Shown piece by piece: positions 1 through 15,100 of a stretch of 64,000 nt of DNA. Both the position numbers and the translations under genes were made by a program. The DNA lies in assembly GCA_949775045.1 (NCBI GenBank), contig OX459104.1:12075655-12139654 (forward strand). Direction: 5' to 3'. The notes under the pieces are model-generated. The model did no database searches. It saw only the letters and a list, made by a program, of their open reading frames with translations, and was not told where the DNA came from. Source of the DNA: Metridium senile. Taxonomy: Eukaryota; Cnidaria; Anthozoa; Actiniaria; Metridiidae. Every line of letters starts with the position of its first letter. Positions within the stretch are counted from its first letter, which is position 1.

Positions 1-3000
1 TGCTCACAGGTTCTAGGCGAAAATTTTGTGCCGAAAACCCCGATCTTTTTAACCCATTTTCAGATCACCCTATAGGGCATATTGCAATCTGGGTAGGATT
101 TTGTAGTTTTTTTCTAAATAAAATCTTGCGCATTTATCAGAATGCTCTAATATTCTCAGACATTGCTCACAGGGTCTAGGCGAAAATTTTGTGCCGAAAA
201 CTCCGATCTTTTTAACCCATTTTCAGATCACCCTATAGGGCATATTGCATTCTGGGTAGGATTTTATAGTTTTTTCTAAATAAAATCTTGCGCATTTATC
301 AGAATTCTCTAATATTCTCAGACATTGCTCACAGGGTCCAGGCGAAAATTTTGTACCGAAAACCCCGATCTTTTTAACCCATTTTCAGATCACCGTATAG
401 GGCATATTGCATTCTTGGTAGGATTTTGTAGTTTTTTCTAAATAAAATATTGCGCATTTATCAGAATGCTCTAATATTCTCAGACATTGCTCACAGGGTC
501 TAGGCGAAAATTTTGTGCCGAAAACCCCGATCTTTTTAACCCATTTTCAGATCACCGTATAGGGCATATTGCATTCTGGGTAGAATTTTGTAGTTTTTTC
601 TAAATAAAATCTTGCGCATTTATCAGAATGCTCTAATATTCTCAGACATTGCTCACAGGTTCTAGGCGAAAATTTTGTGCCGAAAACCCGATCTTTTTAA
701 CCCATTTACAGATCACCCTATAGGGCATATTGCATTCTGGGTAGGATTTTATAGTTTTTTCTAAATAAAATCTTGCGCATTTATCAGAATGCTCTAATAT
801 TCTCAGAAATTGCTCACAGGGTCTAGGCGAAAATTTTGTGCCGAAAACCCCGATCTTTTTAACCCATTTTCAGATCACCCTATAGGGCAAATTGCATTCT
901 GGGTAGGATTTTGTAGTTTTTTCTGAATAAAATCTTGCGCATTTATCAGAATGCTCTAATATTCTCAGACATTGCTCACAGGGTCTAGGCGAAAATTTTG
1001 TGCCGAAAACCCGATCTTTTTAACCCATTTTCAGATCACCCTATAGGGCAAATTGCATTCTGGGTAGGATTTTGTAGTTTTTTTCTAAATAAAATCTTGC
1101 GCATTTATCAGAATGCTCTAATATTCTCAGACATTGCTCACAGGGTCTAGGCGAAAATTTTGTGCCGAAAACCCCGATCTTTTTAACCCATTTTCAGATC
1201 ACCCTATAGGGCAAATTGCATTCTGGTCAGGATTTTGTAGTTTTTTTCTAAATAAAATCTTGCGCATTTATCAGAATGCTCTAATATTCTCAGACATTGC
1301 TCACAGGGTCTAGGCGAAAATTTTGTGCCGAAAACCCCGATCTTTTTAACCCATTTACAGATCATCCTATAGGGCATATTGCATTCTGGGTAGGATTTTG
1401 TAGTTTTTTCTAAATAAAATCTTGCGCATTTATCAGAATGCTCTAATATTCTCAGACATTGCTCACAGGGTCTAGGCGAAAATTTTGTGCCGAAAACCCC
1501 GATCTTTTTAACCCATTTTCAGATCACCCTATAGGGCAAATTGCATTCTGGGTAGGATTTTGTAGTTTTTTCTGAATAAAATCTTGCGCATTTATCAGAA
1601 TGCTCTAATATTCTCAGACATTGCTCACAGGGTCTAGGCGAAAATTTTGTGCCGAAAACCCGATCTTTTTAACCCATTTTCAGATCACCCTATTGGGCAA
1701 ATTGCATTCTTGGTAGGATTTTGTAGTTTTTTCTAAATAAAATATTGCGCATTTATCAGAATGCTCTAATATTCTCAGACATTGCTCACAGGGTCTAGGC
1801 GAAAATTTTGTGCCGAAAACCCCGATCTTTTTAACACATTTTCAGATCACCGTATAGGGCATATTGCATTCTGGGTAGAATTTTGTAGTTTTTTCTAAAT
1901 AAAATCTTCCGCATTTATCAGAATGCTCTAATATTCTCAGACATTGCTCACAGGTTCTAGGCGAAAATTTTGTGCCGAAAACCCCGATCTTTTTAACCCA
2001 TTTTCAGATCACCCTATAGGGCATATTGCAATCTGGGTAGGATTTTGTAGTTTTTTTCTAAATAAAATCTTGCGCATTTATCAGAATGCTCTAATATTCT
2101 CAGACATTGCTCACAGGGTCTAGGCGAAAATTTTGTGCCGAAAACTCCGATCTTTTTAACCCATTTTCAGATCACCCTATAGGGCATATTGCATTCTGGG
2201 TAGGATTTTATAGTTTTTTCTAAATAAAATCTTGCGCATTTATCAGAATTCTCTAATATTCTCAGACATTGCTCACAGGGTCCAGGCGAAAATTTTGTAC
2301 CGAAAACCCCGATCTTTTTAACCCATTTTCAGATCACCGTATAGGGCATATTGCATTCTTGGTAGGATTTTGTAGTTTTTTCTAAATAAAATATTGCGCA
2401 TTTATCAGAATGCTCTAATATTCTCAGACATTGCTCACAGGGTCTAGGCGAAAATTTTGTGCCGAAAACCCCGATCTTTTTAACCCATTTTCAGATCACC
2501 GTATAGGGCATATTGCATTCTGGGTAGAATTTTGTAGTTTTTTCTAAATAAAATCTTGCGCATTTATCAGAATGCTCTAATATTCTCAGAAATTGCTCAC
2601 AGGGTCTAGGCGAAAATTTTGTGCCGAAAACCCCGATCTTTTTAACCCATTTTCAGATCACCCTATAGGGCAAATTGCATTCTGGGTAGGATTTTGTAGT
2701 TTTTTCTGAATAAAATCTTACGCATTTATCAGAATGCTCTAATATTCTCAGACATTGCTCACAGGGTCTAGGCGAAAATTTTGTGCCGAAAACCCGATCT
2801 TTTTAACCCATTTTCAGATCACCCTATTGGGCAAATTGCATTCTTGGTAGGATTTTGTAGTTTTTTCTAAATAAAATATTGCGCATTTATCAGAATGCTC
2901 TAATATTCTCAGACATTGCTCACAGGGTCTAGGCGAAAATTTTGTGCCGAAAACCCCGATCTTTTTAACACATTTTCAGATCACCGTATAGGGCATATTG

Positions 3001-3168
3001 CATTCTGGGTAGAATTTTGTAGTTTTTTCTAAATAAAATCTTGCGCATTTATCAGAATGCTCTAATATTCTCAGACATTGCTCACAGGTTCTAGGCGAAA
3101 ATTTTGTGCCGAAAACCCCGATCTTTTTAACCCATTTTCAGATCACCCTATAGGGCATATTGCAATCT
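1..3168 (+). repeat. Higher-order repeat: 12-monomer then 7-monomer blocks
   Basis: The rare variant GCAATCTGGG occurs at 84, 2028 and 3162, which are steps of 1,944 (12 x 162) and 1,134 bp (7 x 162). After each of the first two, the same ordered series follows: a GAAAACTCCG monomer, a GGGTCCAGG monomer with GTACCG and CTTGGTAGG, and a GGGTAGAATT monomer. The second block then skips monomers present in the first (the GGTTCTAGG/ACAGATC copy at about 650 is missing). This fits a deletion of five monomers by unequal exchange. Confidence 0.8.
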
Positions 3169-6100
3169 GGGTAGGATTTTGTAGTTTTTTTCTAAATAAA
3201 ATCTTGCGCATTTATCAGAATGCTCTAATATTCTCAGACATTGCTCACAGGGTCTAGGCGAAAATTTTGTGCCGAAAACTCCGATCTTTTTAACCCATTT
3301 TCAGATCACCCTATAGGGCATATTGCATTCTGGGTAGGATTTTATAGTTTTTTCTAAATAAAATCTTGCGCATTTATCAGAATGCTCTAATATTCTCAGA
3401 CATTGCTCACAGGGTCCAGGCGAAAATTTTGTGCCGAAAACCCCGATCTTTTTAACCCATTTTCAGATCACCCTATAGGGCATATTGCATTCTGGGTAGG
3501 ATTTTGTAGTTTTTTCTAAATAAAATCTTGGGCATTTATCAGAATGCTCTAATATTCTCAGACATTGCTCACAGGTTCTAGCGAAAATTTTCTGCCGAAA
3601 ACCACGATCTTTTTAACCCATTTTCAGATCACCCTATAGGGCATATTGCATTCTGGGTAGGATTTTATAGTTTTTTCTAAATAAAATCTTGCGCATTTAT
3701 CAGAATGCTCTAATATTCTCAGACATTGCTCACAGGGTCTAGGCGAAAATTTTGTGCCGAAAACTCCGATCTTTTTAACCCATTTTCAGATCACCCTATA
3801 GGGCATATTGCATTCTGGGTAGGATTTTGTAGTTTTTTCTAAATAAAATCTTGCGCATTTATCAGAATGCTCTAATATTCTCAGACATTGCTCACAGGGT
3901 CTAGGCGAAAATTTTGTGCCGAAAACCCCGATCTTTTTAACCCATTTTCAGATCACCGTATAGGGCATATTGCATTCTGGGTAGGATTTTGTAGTTTTTT
4001 CTAAATAAAATCTTGCGCATTTATCAGAATGCTCTAATATTCTCAGACATTGCTCACAGAGTCTAGGCGAAAATTTTGTGCCGAAAACCCCGATCTTTTT
4101 AACCCATTTTCAGATCACCCTATAGGGCAAATTGCATTCTGGGTAGGATTTTGTAGTTTTTTTCTAAATAAAATCTTGCGCATTTATCAGAATGCTCTAA
4201 TATTCTCAGACATTGCTCACAGGGTCTAGGCGAAAATTTTGTGCCGAAAACCCCGATCTTTTTAACCCATTTTCAGATCACCCTATAGGGCAAATTGCAT
4301 TCTGGTCAGGATTTTGTAGTTTTTTTCTAAATAAAATCTTGCGCATTTATCAGAATGCTCTAATATTCTCAGACATTGCTCACAGGGTCTAGGCGAAAAT
4401 TTTGTGCCGAAAACCCCGATCTTTTTAACCCATTTACAGATCATCCTATAGGGCATATTGCATTCTGGGTAGGATTTTGTAGTTTTTTCTAAATAAAATC
4501 TTGCGCATTTATCAGAATGCTCTAATATTCTCAGACATTGCTCACAGGGTCTAGGCGAAAATTTTGTGCCGAAAACCTCGATCTTTTTAACCCATTTACA
4601 GATCATCCTATAGGGCATATTGCATTCTGGGTAGGATTTTGTAGTTTTTTCTAAATAAAATCTTGCGCATTTATCAGAATGCTCTAATATTCTCAGACAT
4701 TGCTCACAGGGTCTAGGCGAAAATTTTGTGCCGAAAACCACGATCTTTTTAACCCATTTTCAGATCACCCTATAGGGCATATTGCATTCTGGGTAGGATT
4801 TTATAGTTTTTTTCTAAATAAAATCTTGCGCATTTATCAGAATGCTCTAATATTCTCAGACATTGCTCACAGGGTCTAGGCGAAAATTTTGTGCCGAAAA
4901 CTCCGATCTTTTTAACCCATTTTCAGATCACCCTATAGGGCATATTGCATTCTGGGTAGGATTTTGTAGTTTTTTCTAAATAAAATCTTGCGCATTTATC
5001 AGAATGCTCTAATATTCTCAGACATTGCTCACAGGGTCTAGGCGAAAATTTTGTGCCGAAAACCCCGATCTTTTTAACCCATTTTCAGATCACCGTATAG
5101 GGCATATTGCATTCTGGGTAGGATTTTGTAGTTTTTTCTAAATAAAATCTTGCGCATTTATCAGAATGCTCTAATATTCTCAGACATTGCTCACAGAGTC
5201 TAGGCGAAAATTTTGTGCCGAAAACCCCGATCTTTTTAACCCATTTTCAGATCACCCTATAGGGCAAATTGCATTCTGGGTAGGATTTTGTAGTTTTTTT
5301 CTAAATAAAATCTTGCGCATTTATCAGAATGCTCTAATATTCTCAGACATTGCTCACAGGGTCTAGGCGAAAATTTTGTGCCGAAAACCCCGATCTTTTT
5401 AACCCATTTTCAGATCACCCTATAGGGCAAATTGCATTCTGGTCAGGATTTTGTAGTTTTTTCTAAATAAAATCTTCCGCATTTATCAGAATGCTCTAAT
5501 ATTCTCAGACATTGCTCACAGGGTCCAGGCGAAAATTTTGTGCCGAAAACCCCGATCTTTTTAACCCATTTTCAGATCACCGTATAGGGCATATTGCATT
5601 CTGGGTAGGATTTTGTAGTTTTTTCTAAATAAAATCTTGAGCATTTATCAGAATGCTCTAATATTCTCAGACATTGCTCACAGGGTCTAGGCGAAAATTT
5701 TGTGCCGAAAACCCCGATCTTTTTAACCCATTTTCAGATCACCCTATAGGGCAAATTGCATTCTGGGTAGGATTTTGTAGTTTTTTTCTAAATAAAATCT
5801 TGCGCATTTATCAGAATGCTCTAATATTCTCAGACATTGCTCACAGGGTCTAGGCGAAAATTTTGTGCCGAAAACCCCGATCTTTTTAACCCATTTTCAG
5901 ATCACCCTATAGGGCAAATTGCATTCTGGGTAGGATTTTGTAGTTTTTTTCTAAATAAAATCTTGCGCATTTATCAGAATGCTCTAATATTCTCAGACAT
6001 TGCTCACAGGGTCTAGGCGAAAATTTTGTACCGAAAACCCCGATCTTTTTAACCCATTTACAGATCACCCTATAGGGCATATTGCATTCTGGGTAGGATT

Positions 6101-9100
6101 TTGTAGTTTTTTCTAAATAAAATCTTGCGCATTTATCAGAATGCTCTAATATTCTCAGACATTGCTCACAGGGTCTAGGCGAAAATTTTGTGCCGAAAAC
6201 CCCGATCTTTTTAACCCATTTTCAGATCACCCTATAGGGCATATTGCATTCTGGGTAGGATTTTGTAGTTTTTTCTAAATAAAATCTTGCGCATTTATCA
6301 GAATGCTCTAATATTCTCAGACATTGCTCACAGGGTCCAGGCGAAAATTTTGTGCCGAAAACCCCGATCTTTTTAAACCATTTTCAGATAACCGTATAGG
6401 GCATATTGCATTCTGGGTAGGATTTTGTAGTTTTTTCTAAATAAAATCTTGCGCATTTATCAGAATGCTCTAATATTCTCAGACATTGCTCACAGGGTCT
6501 AGGCGAAAATTTTGTGCCGAAAACCCCGATCTTTTTAACCCATTTTCAGATCACCGTATAGGGCATATTGCATTCTGGGTAGGATTTTGTAGTTTTTTCT
6601 AAATAAAATCTTGAGCATTTATCAGAATGCTCTAATATTCTCAGACATTGCTCACAGGGTCTAGGCGAAAGTTTTGTGCCGAAAACTCCGATCTTTTTAA
6701 CCCATTTTCAGATCACCCTATAGGGCATATTGCATTCTGGGTAGGATTTTGTAGTTTTTTCTAAATAAAATCTTGCGCATTTATCAGAATGCTCTAATAT
6801 TCTCAGACATTGCTCACAGGGTCTAGGCGAAAATTTTGTGCCGAAAACCCCGATCTTTTTAACCCATTTTGAGATCACGCTATAGGGCATATTGCATTCT
6901 GGGTAGGATTTTGTAGTTTTTTCTAAATAAAATCTTGCGCATTTATCAGAATGCTCTAATATTCTCAGACATTGCTCACAGGGTCTAGGCGAAAATTTTG
7001 TGCCGAAAACCCCGATCTTTTTAACCCATTTACAGATCACCCTATAGGGCATATTGCATTCTGGGTAGGATTTTGTAGTTTTTTCTAAATAAAATCTTGC
7101 GCATTTATCAGAATGCTCTAATATTCTCAGACATTGCTCACAGGGTCTAGGCGAAAATTTTGTGCCGAAAACCCCGATCTTTTTAACCCATTTTCAGATC
7201 ACCCTATAGGGCAAATTGCATTCTGGGTAGGATTTTGTAGTTTTTTTGTAAATAAAATCTTGCGCATTTATCAGAATGCTCTAATATTCTCAGACATTGC
7301 TCACAGGGTCTAGGCGAAAATTTTGTGCCGAAAACCCCGATCTTTTTAACCCATTTTAAGATCACCCTATAGGGCAAATTGCATTCTGGGTAGGATTTTG
7401 TAGTTTTTTTCTAAATAAAATCTTGCGCATTTATCAGAATGCTCTAATATTCTCAGACATTGCTCACAGGGTCTAGGCGAAAATTTTGTGCCGAAAACCC
7501 CGATCTTTTTAACCCATTTACAGATCACCCTATAGGGCATATTGCATTCTGGGTAGGATTTTGTAGTTTTTTCTAAATAAAATCTTGCGCATTTATCAGA
7601 ATGCTCTAATATTCTCAGACATTGCTCACAGGGTCTAGGCGAAAATTTTGTGCCGAAAACCCCGATCTTTTTAACCCATTTTCAGATCACCCTATAGGGC
7701 ATATTGCATTCTGGGTAGGATTTTGTAGTTTTTTCTAAATAAAATCTTGCGCATTTATCAGAATGCTCTAATATTCTCAGACATTGCTCACAGGGTCTAG
7801 GCGAAAATTTTGTGCCGAAAACCCCGATCTTTTTAAACCATTTTCAGATCACCGTATAGGGCATATTGCATTCTGGGTAGGATTTTGTAGTTTTTTCTAA
7901 ATAAAATCTTGCGCATTTATCAGAATGCTCTAATATTCTCAGACATTGCTCACAGGGTCTAGGCGAAAATTTTGTGCCAAAAACCCCGATCTTTTTAACC
8001 CATTTTGAGATCACCCTATAGGGCATATTGCATTCTGGGTAGGATTTTGTAGTTTTTTCTAAATAAAATCTTGCGCATTTATCAGAATGCTCTAATATTC
8101 TCAGACATTGCTCACAGGGTCTAGGCGAAAATTTTGTGCCAAAAACCCCGATCTTTTTAACCCATTTTGAGATCACCCTATAGGGCATATTGCATTCTGG
8201 GTAGGATTTTGTAGTTTTTTCTAAATAAAATCTTGCGCATTTATCAGAATGCTCTAATATTCTCAGACATTGCTCACAGGGTCTAGGCGAAAATTTTGTG
8301 CCGAAAACCCCGATCTTTTTAACCCATTTTCAGATCACCGTATAGGGCATATTGCATTCTGGGTAGGATTTTGTAGTTTTTTCTAAATAAAATCTTGAGC
8401 ATTTATCAGAATGCTCTAATATTCTCAGACATTGCTCACAGGGTCTAGGCGAAAATTTTGTGCCGAAAACCCCGATCTTTTTAAACCATTTACAGATCAC
8501 CCTATAGGGCATATTGCGTTCTGGGTAGGATTTTGTAGTTTTTTCTAAATAAAATCTTGCGCATTTATCAGAATTCTCTAATATTCTCAGACATTGCTCA
8601 CAGGGTCTAGGCGAAAATTTTGTGCCGAAAACCCCGATCTTTTTAACCCATTTTCAGATCACCATATAGGGCAAATTGCATTCTGGGTAGGATTTTGTAG
8701 TTTTTTTCTAAATAAAATCTTGCGCATTTATCAGAATGCTCTAATATTCTCAGACATTGCTCACAGGGTCTAGGCGAAAATTTTGTGCCAAAAACCCCGA
8801 TCTTTTTAACCCATTTCGAGATCACCCTATAGGGCATATTGCATTCTGGGTAGGATTTTGTAGTTTTTTCTAAATAAAATCTTGCGCATTTATCAGAATG
8901 CTCTAATATTCTCAGACATTGCTCACAGGGTCTAGGCGAAAATTTTGTGCCGAAAACCCCGATCTTTTTAACCCATTTACAGATCACCCTATAGGGCATA
9001 TTGCATTCTGGGTAGGATTTTGTAGTTTTTTCTAAAAAAAATCTTGCGCATTTATCAGAATGCTCTAATATTCTCAGACATTGCTCACAGGGTCTAGGCG

Positions 9101-12100
9101 AAAATTTTGTGCCGAAAACCCCGATCTTTTTAACCCATTTTCAGATCACCCTATAGGGCAAATTGCATTCTGGGTAGGATTTTGTAGTTTTTTTCTAAAT
9201 AAAATCTTGCGCATTTATCAGAATGCTCTAATATTCTCAGACATTGCTCACAGGGTCTAGGCGAAAATTTTGTGCCGAAAACCCCGATCTTTTTAAACCA
9301 TTTTCAGATCACCGTATAGGGCATATTGCATTCTGGGTAGGATTTTGTAGTTTTTTCTAAATAAAATCTTGCGCATTTATCAGAATGCTCTAATATTCTC
9401 AGACATTGCTCACAGGGTCTAGGCGAAAATTTTGTGCCAAAAACTCCGATCTTTTTAACCCATTTTGAGATCACCCTATAGGGCATATTGCATTCTGGGT
9501 AGGATTTTGTAGTTTTTTCTAAATAAAATCTTGCGCATTTATCAGAATGCTCTAATATTCTAAGACATTGCTCACAGGGTCCAGGCGAAAATTTTGTGCC
9601 GAAAACCCCGATCTTTTTAACCCATTTTCAGATCACCCTATAGGGCATATTGCATTCTGGGTAGGATTTTGTAGTTTTTTCTAAATAAAATCTTGAGCAT
9701 TTATCAGAATGCTCTAATATTCTCAGACATTGCTCACAGGGTCTAGGCGAAAATTTTGTGCCGAAAACCCCGATCTTTTTAACCCATTTACAGATCACCC
9801 TATAGGGCATATTGCATTCTGGGTAGGATTTTGTAGTTTTTTCTAAATAAAATCTTGCGCATTTATCAGAATGCTCTAATATTCTCAGACATTGCTCACA
9901 GGGTCTAGGCGAAAATTTTGTGCCGAAAACCCCGATCTTTTTAACCCATTTTCAGATCACCCTATAGGGCAAATTGCATTCTGGGTAGGATTTTGTAGTT
10001 TTTTCTAAATAAAATCTTGCGCTTTATCAGAATGCTCTAATATTCTCAGACATTGCTCACAGGGTCTAGGCGAAAATTTTGTGCCGAAAACCCCGATCTT
10101 TTTAACCCATTTACAGATCACCCTATAGGGCATATTGCATTCTGGGTAGGATTTTGTAGTTTTTTCTAAATAAAATCTTGCGCATTTATCAGAATTCTCT
10201 AATATTCTCAGACATTGCTCACAGGGTCTAGGCGAAAATTTTGTGCCGAAAACCCCGATCTTTTTAACCCATTTTCAGATCACCCTATAGGGCAAATTGC
10301 ATTCTGGGTAGGATTTTGTAGTTTTTTTCTAAATAAAATCTTGCGCATTTATCAGAATGCTCTAATATTCTCAGACATTGCTCACAGGGTCTAGGCGAAA
10401 ATTTTGTGCCAAAAACCCCGATCTTTTTAACCCATTTTGAGATCACCCTATAGGGCATATTGCATTCTGGGTAGGATTTTGTAGTTTTTTCTAAATAAAA
10501 TCTTGCGCATTTATCAGAATGCTCTAATATTCTCAGACATTGCTCACAGGGTCTAGGCGAAAATTTTGTGCCGAAAACCCCGATCTTTTTAACCCATTTA
10601 CAGATCACCCTATAGGGCATATTGCATTCTGGGTAGGATTTTGTAGTTTTTTCTAAAAAAAATCTTGCGCATTTATCAGAATGCTCTAATATTCTCAGAC
10701 ATTGCTCACAGGGTCTAGGCGAAAATTTTGTGCCGAAAACCCCGATCTTTTTAACCCATTTTCAGATCACCCTATAGGGCAAATTGCATTCTGGGTAGGA
10801 TTTTGTAGTTTTTTTCTAAATAAAATCTTGCGCATTTATCAGAATGCTCTAATATTCTCAGACATTGCTCACAGGGTCTAGGCGAAAATTTTGTGCCGAA
10901 AACCCCGATCTTTTTAAACCATTTTCAGATCACCGTATAGGGCATATTGCATTCTGGGTAGGATTTTGTAGTTTTTTCTAAATAAAATCTTGCGCATTTA
11001 TCAGAATGCTCTAATATTCTCAGACATTGCTCACAGGGTCTAGGCGAAAATTTTGTGCCGAAAACCCCGATCTTTTTAACCCATTTACAGATCACCCTAT
11101 AGGGCATATTGCATTCTGGGTAGGATTTTGTAGTTTTTTCTAAATAAAATCTTGCGCATTTATCAGAATGCTCTAATATTCTCAGACATTGCTCACAGGG
11201 TCTAGGCGAAAATTTTGTGCCGAAAACCCCGATCTTTTTAACCCATTTTCAGATCACCCTATAGGGCAAATTGCATTCTGGGTAGGATTTTGTAGTTTTT
11301 TCTAAATAAAATCTTGCGCTTTATCAGAATGCTCTAATATTCTCAGACATTGCTCACAGGGTCTAGGTGAAAATTTTGTGCCGAAAACCCCGATCTTTTT
11401 AACCCATTTACAGATCACCCTATAGGGCATATTGCATTCTGGGTAGGATTTTGTAGTTTTTTCTAAATAAAATCTTGCGCATTTATCAGAATTCTCTAAT
11501 ATTCTCAGACATTGCTCACAGGGTCTAGGCGAAAATTTTGTGCCGAAAACCCCGATCTTTTTAACCCATTTTCAGATCACCCTATAGGGCAAATTGCATT
11601 CTGGGTAGGATTTTGTAGTTTTTTTCTAAATAAAATCTTGCGCATTTATCAGAATGCTCTAATATTCTCAGACATTGCTCACAGGGTCTAGGCGAAAATT
11701 TTGTGCCAAAAACCCCGATCTTTTTAACCCATTTTGAGATCACCCTATAGGGCATATTGCATTCTGGGTAGGATTTTGTAGTTTTTTCTAAATAAAATCT
11801 TGCGCATTTATCAGAATGCTCTAATATTCTCAGACATTGCTCACAGGGTCTAGGCGAAAAGTTTGTGCCGAAAACCCCGATCTTTTTAACCCATTTACAG
11901 ATCACCCTATAGGGCATATTGCATTCTGGGTAGGATTTTGTAGTTTTTTCTAAATAAAATCTTGCGCATTTATCAGAATGCTCTAATATTCTCAGACATT
12001 GCTCACAGGGTCTAGGCGAAAATTTTGTGCCAAAAACCCCGATCTTTTTAACCCATTTTGAGATCACCCTATAGGGCATATTGCATTCTGGGTAGGATTT

Positions 12101-15100
12101 TGTAGTTTTTTCTAAATAAAATCTTGCGCATTTATCAGAATGCTCTAATATTCTCAGACATTGCTCACAGGGTCCAGGCGAAAATTTTGTGCCGAAAACC
12201 CCGATCTTTTTAACCCATTTTCAGATCACCGTATAGGGCATATTGCATTCTGGGTAGGATTTTGTAGTTTTTTCTAAATAAAATCTTGCGCATTTATCAG
12301 AATGCTCTAATATTCTCAGACATTGCTCACAGGGTCTAGGCGAAAATTTTGTGCCGAAAACCCCGATCTTTTTAACCCATTTACAGATCACCCTATAGGG
12401 CATATTGCATTCTGGGTAGGATTTTGTAGTTTTTTCTAAATAAAATCTTGCGCATTTATCAGAATGCTCTAATATTCTCAGACATTGCTCACAGGGTCTA
12501 GGCGAAAATTTTGTGCCGAAAACCCCGATCTTTTTAACCCATTTTCAGATCACCCTATAGGGCAAATTGCATTCTGGGTAGGATTTTGTAGTTTTTTTCT
12601 AAATAAAATCTTGCGCATTTATCAGAATGCTCTAATATTCTCAGACATTGCTCACAGGGTCTAGGCGAAAATTTTGTGCCGAAAACCCCGATCTTTTTAA
12701 CCCATTTTCAGATCACCCTATAGGGCAAATTGCATTCTGGGTAGGATTTTGTAGTTTTTTTCTAAATAAAATCTTGCGCATTTATCAGAATGCTCTAATA
12801 TTCTCAGACATTGCTCACAGGGTCTAGGCGAAAATTTTGTGCCAAAAACCCCGATCTTTTTAACCCATTTTGAGATCACCCTATAGGGCATATTGCATTC
12901 TGGGTAGGATTTTGTAGTTTTTTCTAAATAAAATCTTGCGCATTTATCAGAATGCTCTAATATTCTCAGACATTGCTCACAGGGTCCAGGCGAAAATTTT
13001 GTGCCGAAAACCCCGATCTTTTTAACCCATTTTCAGATCACCGTATAGGGCATATTGCATTCTGGGTAGGATTTTGTAGTTTTTTCTAAATAAAATCTTG
13101 CGCATTTATCAGAATGCTCTAATATTCTCAGACATTGCTCACAGGGTCTAGGCGAAAATTTTGTGCCGAAAACCCCGATCTTTTTAACCCATTTACAGAT
13201 CACCCTATAGGGCATATTGCATTCTGGGTAGGATTTTGTAGTTTTTTCTAAATAAAATCTTGCGCATTTATCAGAATGCTCTAATATTCTCAGACATTGC
13301 TCACAGGGTCTAGGCGAAAATTTTGTGCCGAAAACCCCGATCTTTTTAACCCATTTTCAGATCACCCTATAGGGCAAATTGCATTCTGGGTAGGATTTTG
13401 TAGTTTTTTTCTAAATAAAATCTTGCGCATTTATCAGAATGCTCTAATATTCTCAGACATTGCTCACAGGGTCTAGGCGAAAATTTTGTGCCGAAAACCC
13501 CGATCTTTTTAACCCATTTTCAGATCACCCTATAGGGCAAATTGCATTCTGGGTAGGATTTTGTAGTTTTTTTCTAAATAAAATCTTGCGCATTTATCAG
13601 AATGCTCTAATATTCTCAGACATTGCTCACAGGGTCTAGGCGAAAATTTTGTGCCGAAAACCCCGATCTTTTTAACCCATTTACAGATCACCGTATAGGG
13701 CATATTGCATTCTGGGTAGGATTTTGTAGTTTTTTCTAAATAAAATCTTGCGCATTTATCAGAATGCTCTAATATTCTCAGACATTGCTCACAGGGTCTA
13801 GGCGAAAATTTTGTGCCGAAAACCCCGATCTTTTTAACCCATTTTCAGATCACCCTATAGGGCATATTGCATTCTGGGTAGGATTTTGTAGTTTTTTCTA
13901 AATAAAATCTTGCGCATTTATCAGAATGCTCTAATATTCTCAGACATTGCTCACAGGGTCTAGGCGAAAATTTTGTGCCGAAAACCCCGATCTTTTTAAC
14001 CCATTTTCAGATCACCGTATAGGGCATATTGCATTCTGGGTAGGATTTTGTAGTTTTTTCTAAATAAAATCTTGAGCATTTATCAGAATGCTCTAATATT
14101 CTCAGACATTGCTCACAGGGTCTAGGCGAAAATTTTGTGCCGAAAACCCCGATCTTTTTAACCCATTTACAGATCACCCTATAGGGCATATTGCATTCTG
14201 GGTAGGATTTTGTAGTTTTTTCTAAAAAAAATCTTGCGCATTTATCAGAATGCTCTAATATTCTCAGACATTGCTCACAGGGTCTAGGCGAAAATTTTGT
14301 GCCGAAAACCCCGATCTTTTTAACCCATTTTCAGATCACCCTATAGGGCAAATTGCATTCTGGGTAGGATTTTGTAGTTTTTTTCTAAATAAAATCTTGC
14401 GCATTTATCAGAATGCTCTAATATTCTCAGACATTGCTCACAGGGTCTAGGCGAAAATTTTGTGCCGAAAACCCCGATCTTTTTAACCCATTTTCAGATC
14501 ACCCTATAGGGCAAATTGCATTCTGGGTAGGATTTTGTAGTTTTTTTCTAAATAAAATCTTGCGCATTTATCAGAATGCTCTAATATTCTCAGACATTGC
14601 TCACAGGGTCTAGGCGAAAATTTTGTGCCGAAAACCCCGATCTTTTTAACCCATTTACAGATCACCCTATAGGGCATATTGCATTCTGGGTAGGATTTTG
14701 TAGTTTTTTCTAAATAAAATCTTGCGCATTTATCAGAATGCTCTAATATTCTCAGACATTGCTCACAGGGTCTAGGCGAAAATTTTGTGCCGAAAACCCC
14801 GATCTTTTTAACCCATTTTCAGATCACCCTATAGGGCATATTGCATTCTGGGTAGGATTTTGTAGTTTTTTCTAAATAAAATCTTGCGCATTTATCAGAA
14901 TGCTCTAATATTCTCAGACATTGCTCACAGGGTCCAGGCGAAAATTTTGTGCCGAAAACCCCGATCTTTTTAAACCATTTTCAGATCACCGTATAGGACA
15001 AATTGCATTCTGGGTAGGATTTTGTAGTTTTTTTCTAAATAAAATCTTGCGCATTTATCAGAATGCTCTAATATTCTCAGACATTGCTCACAGGGTCTAG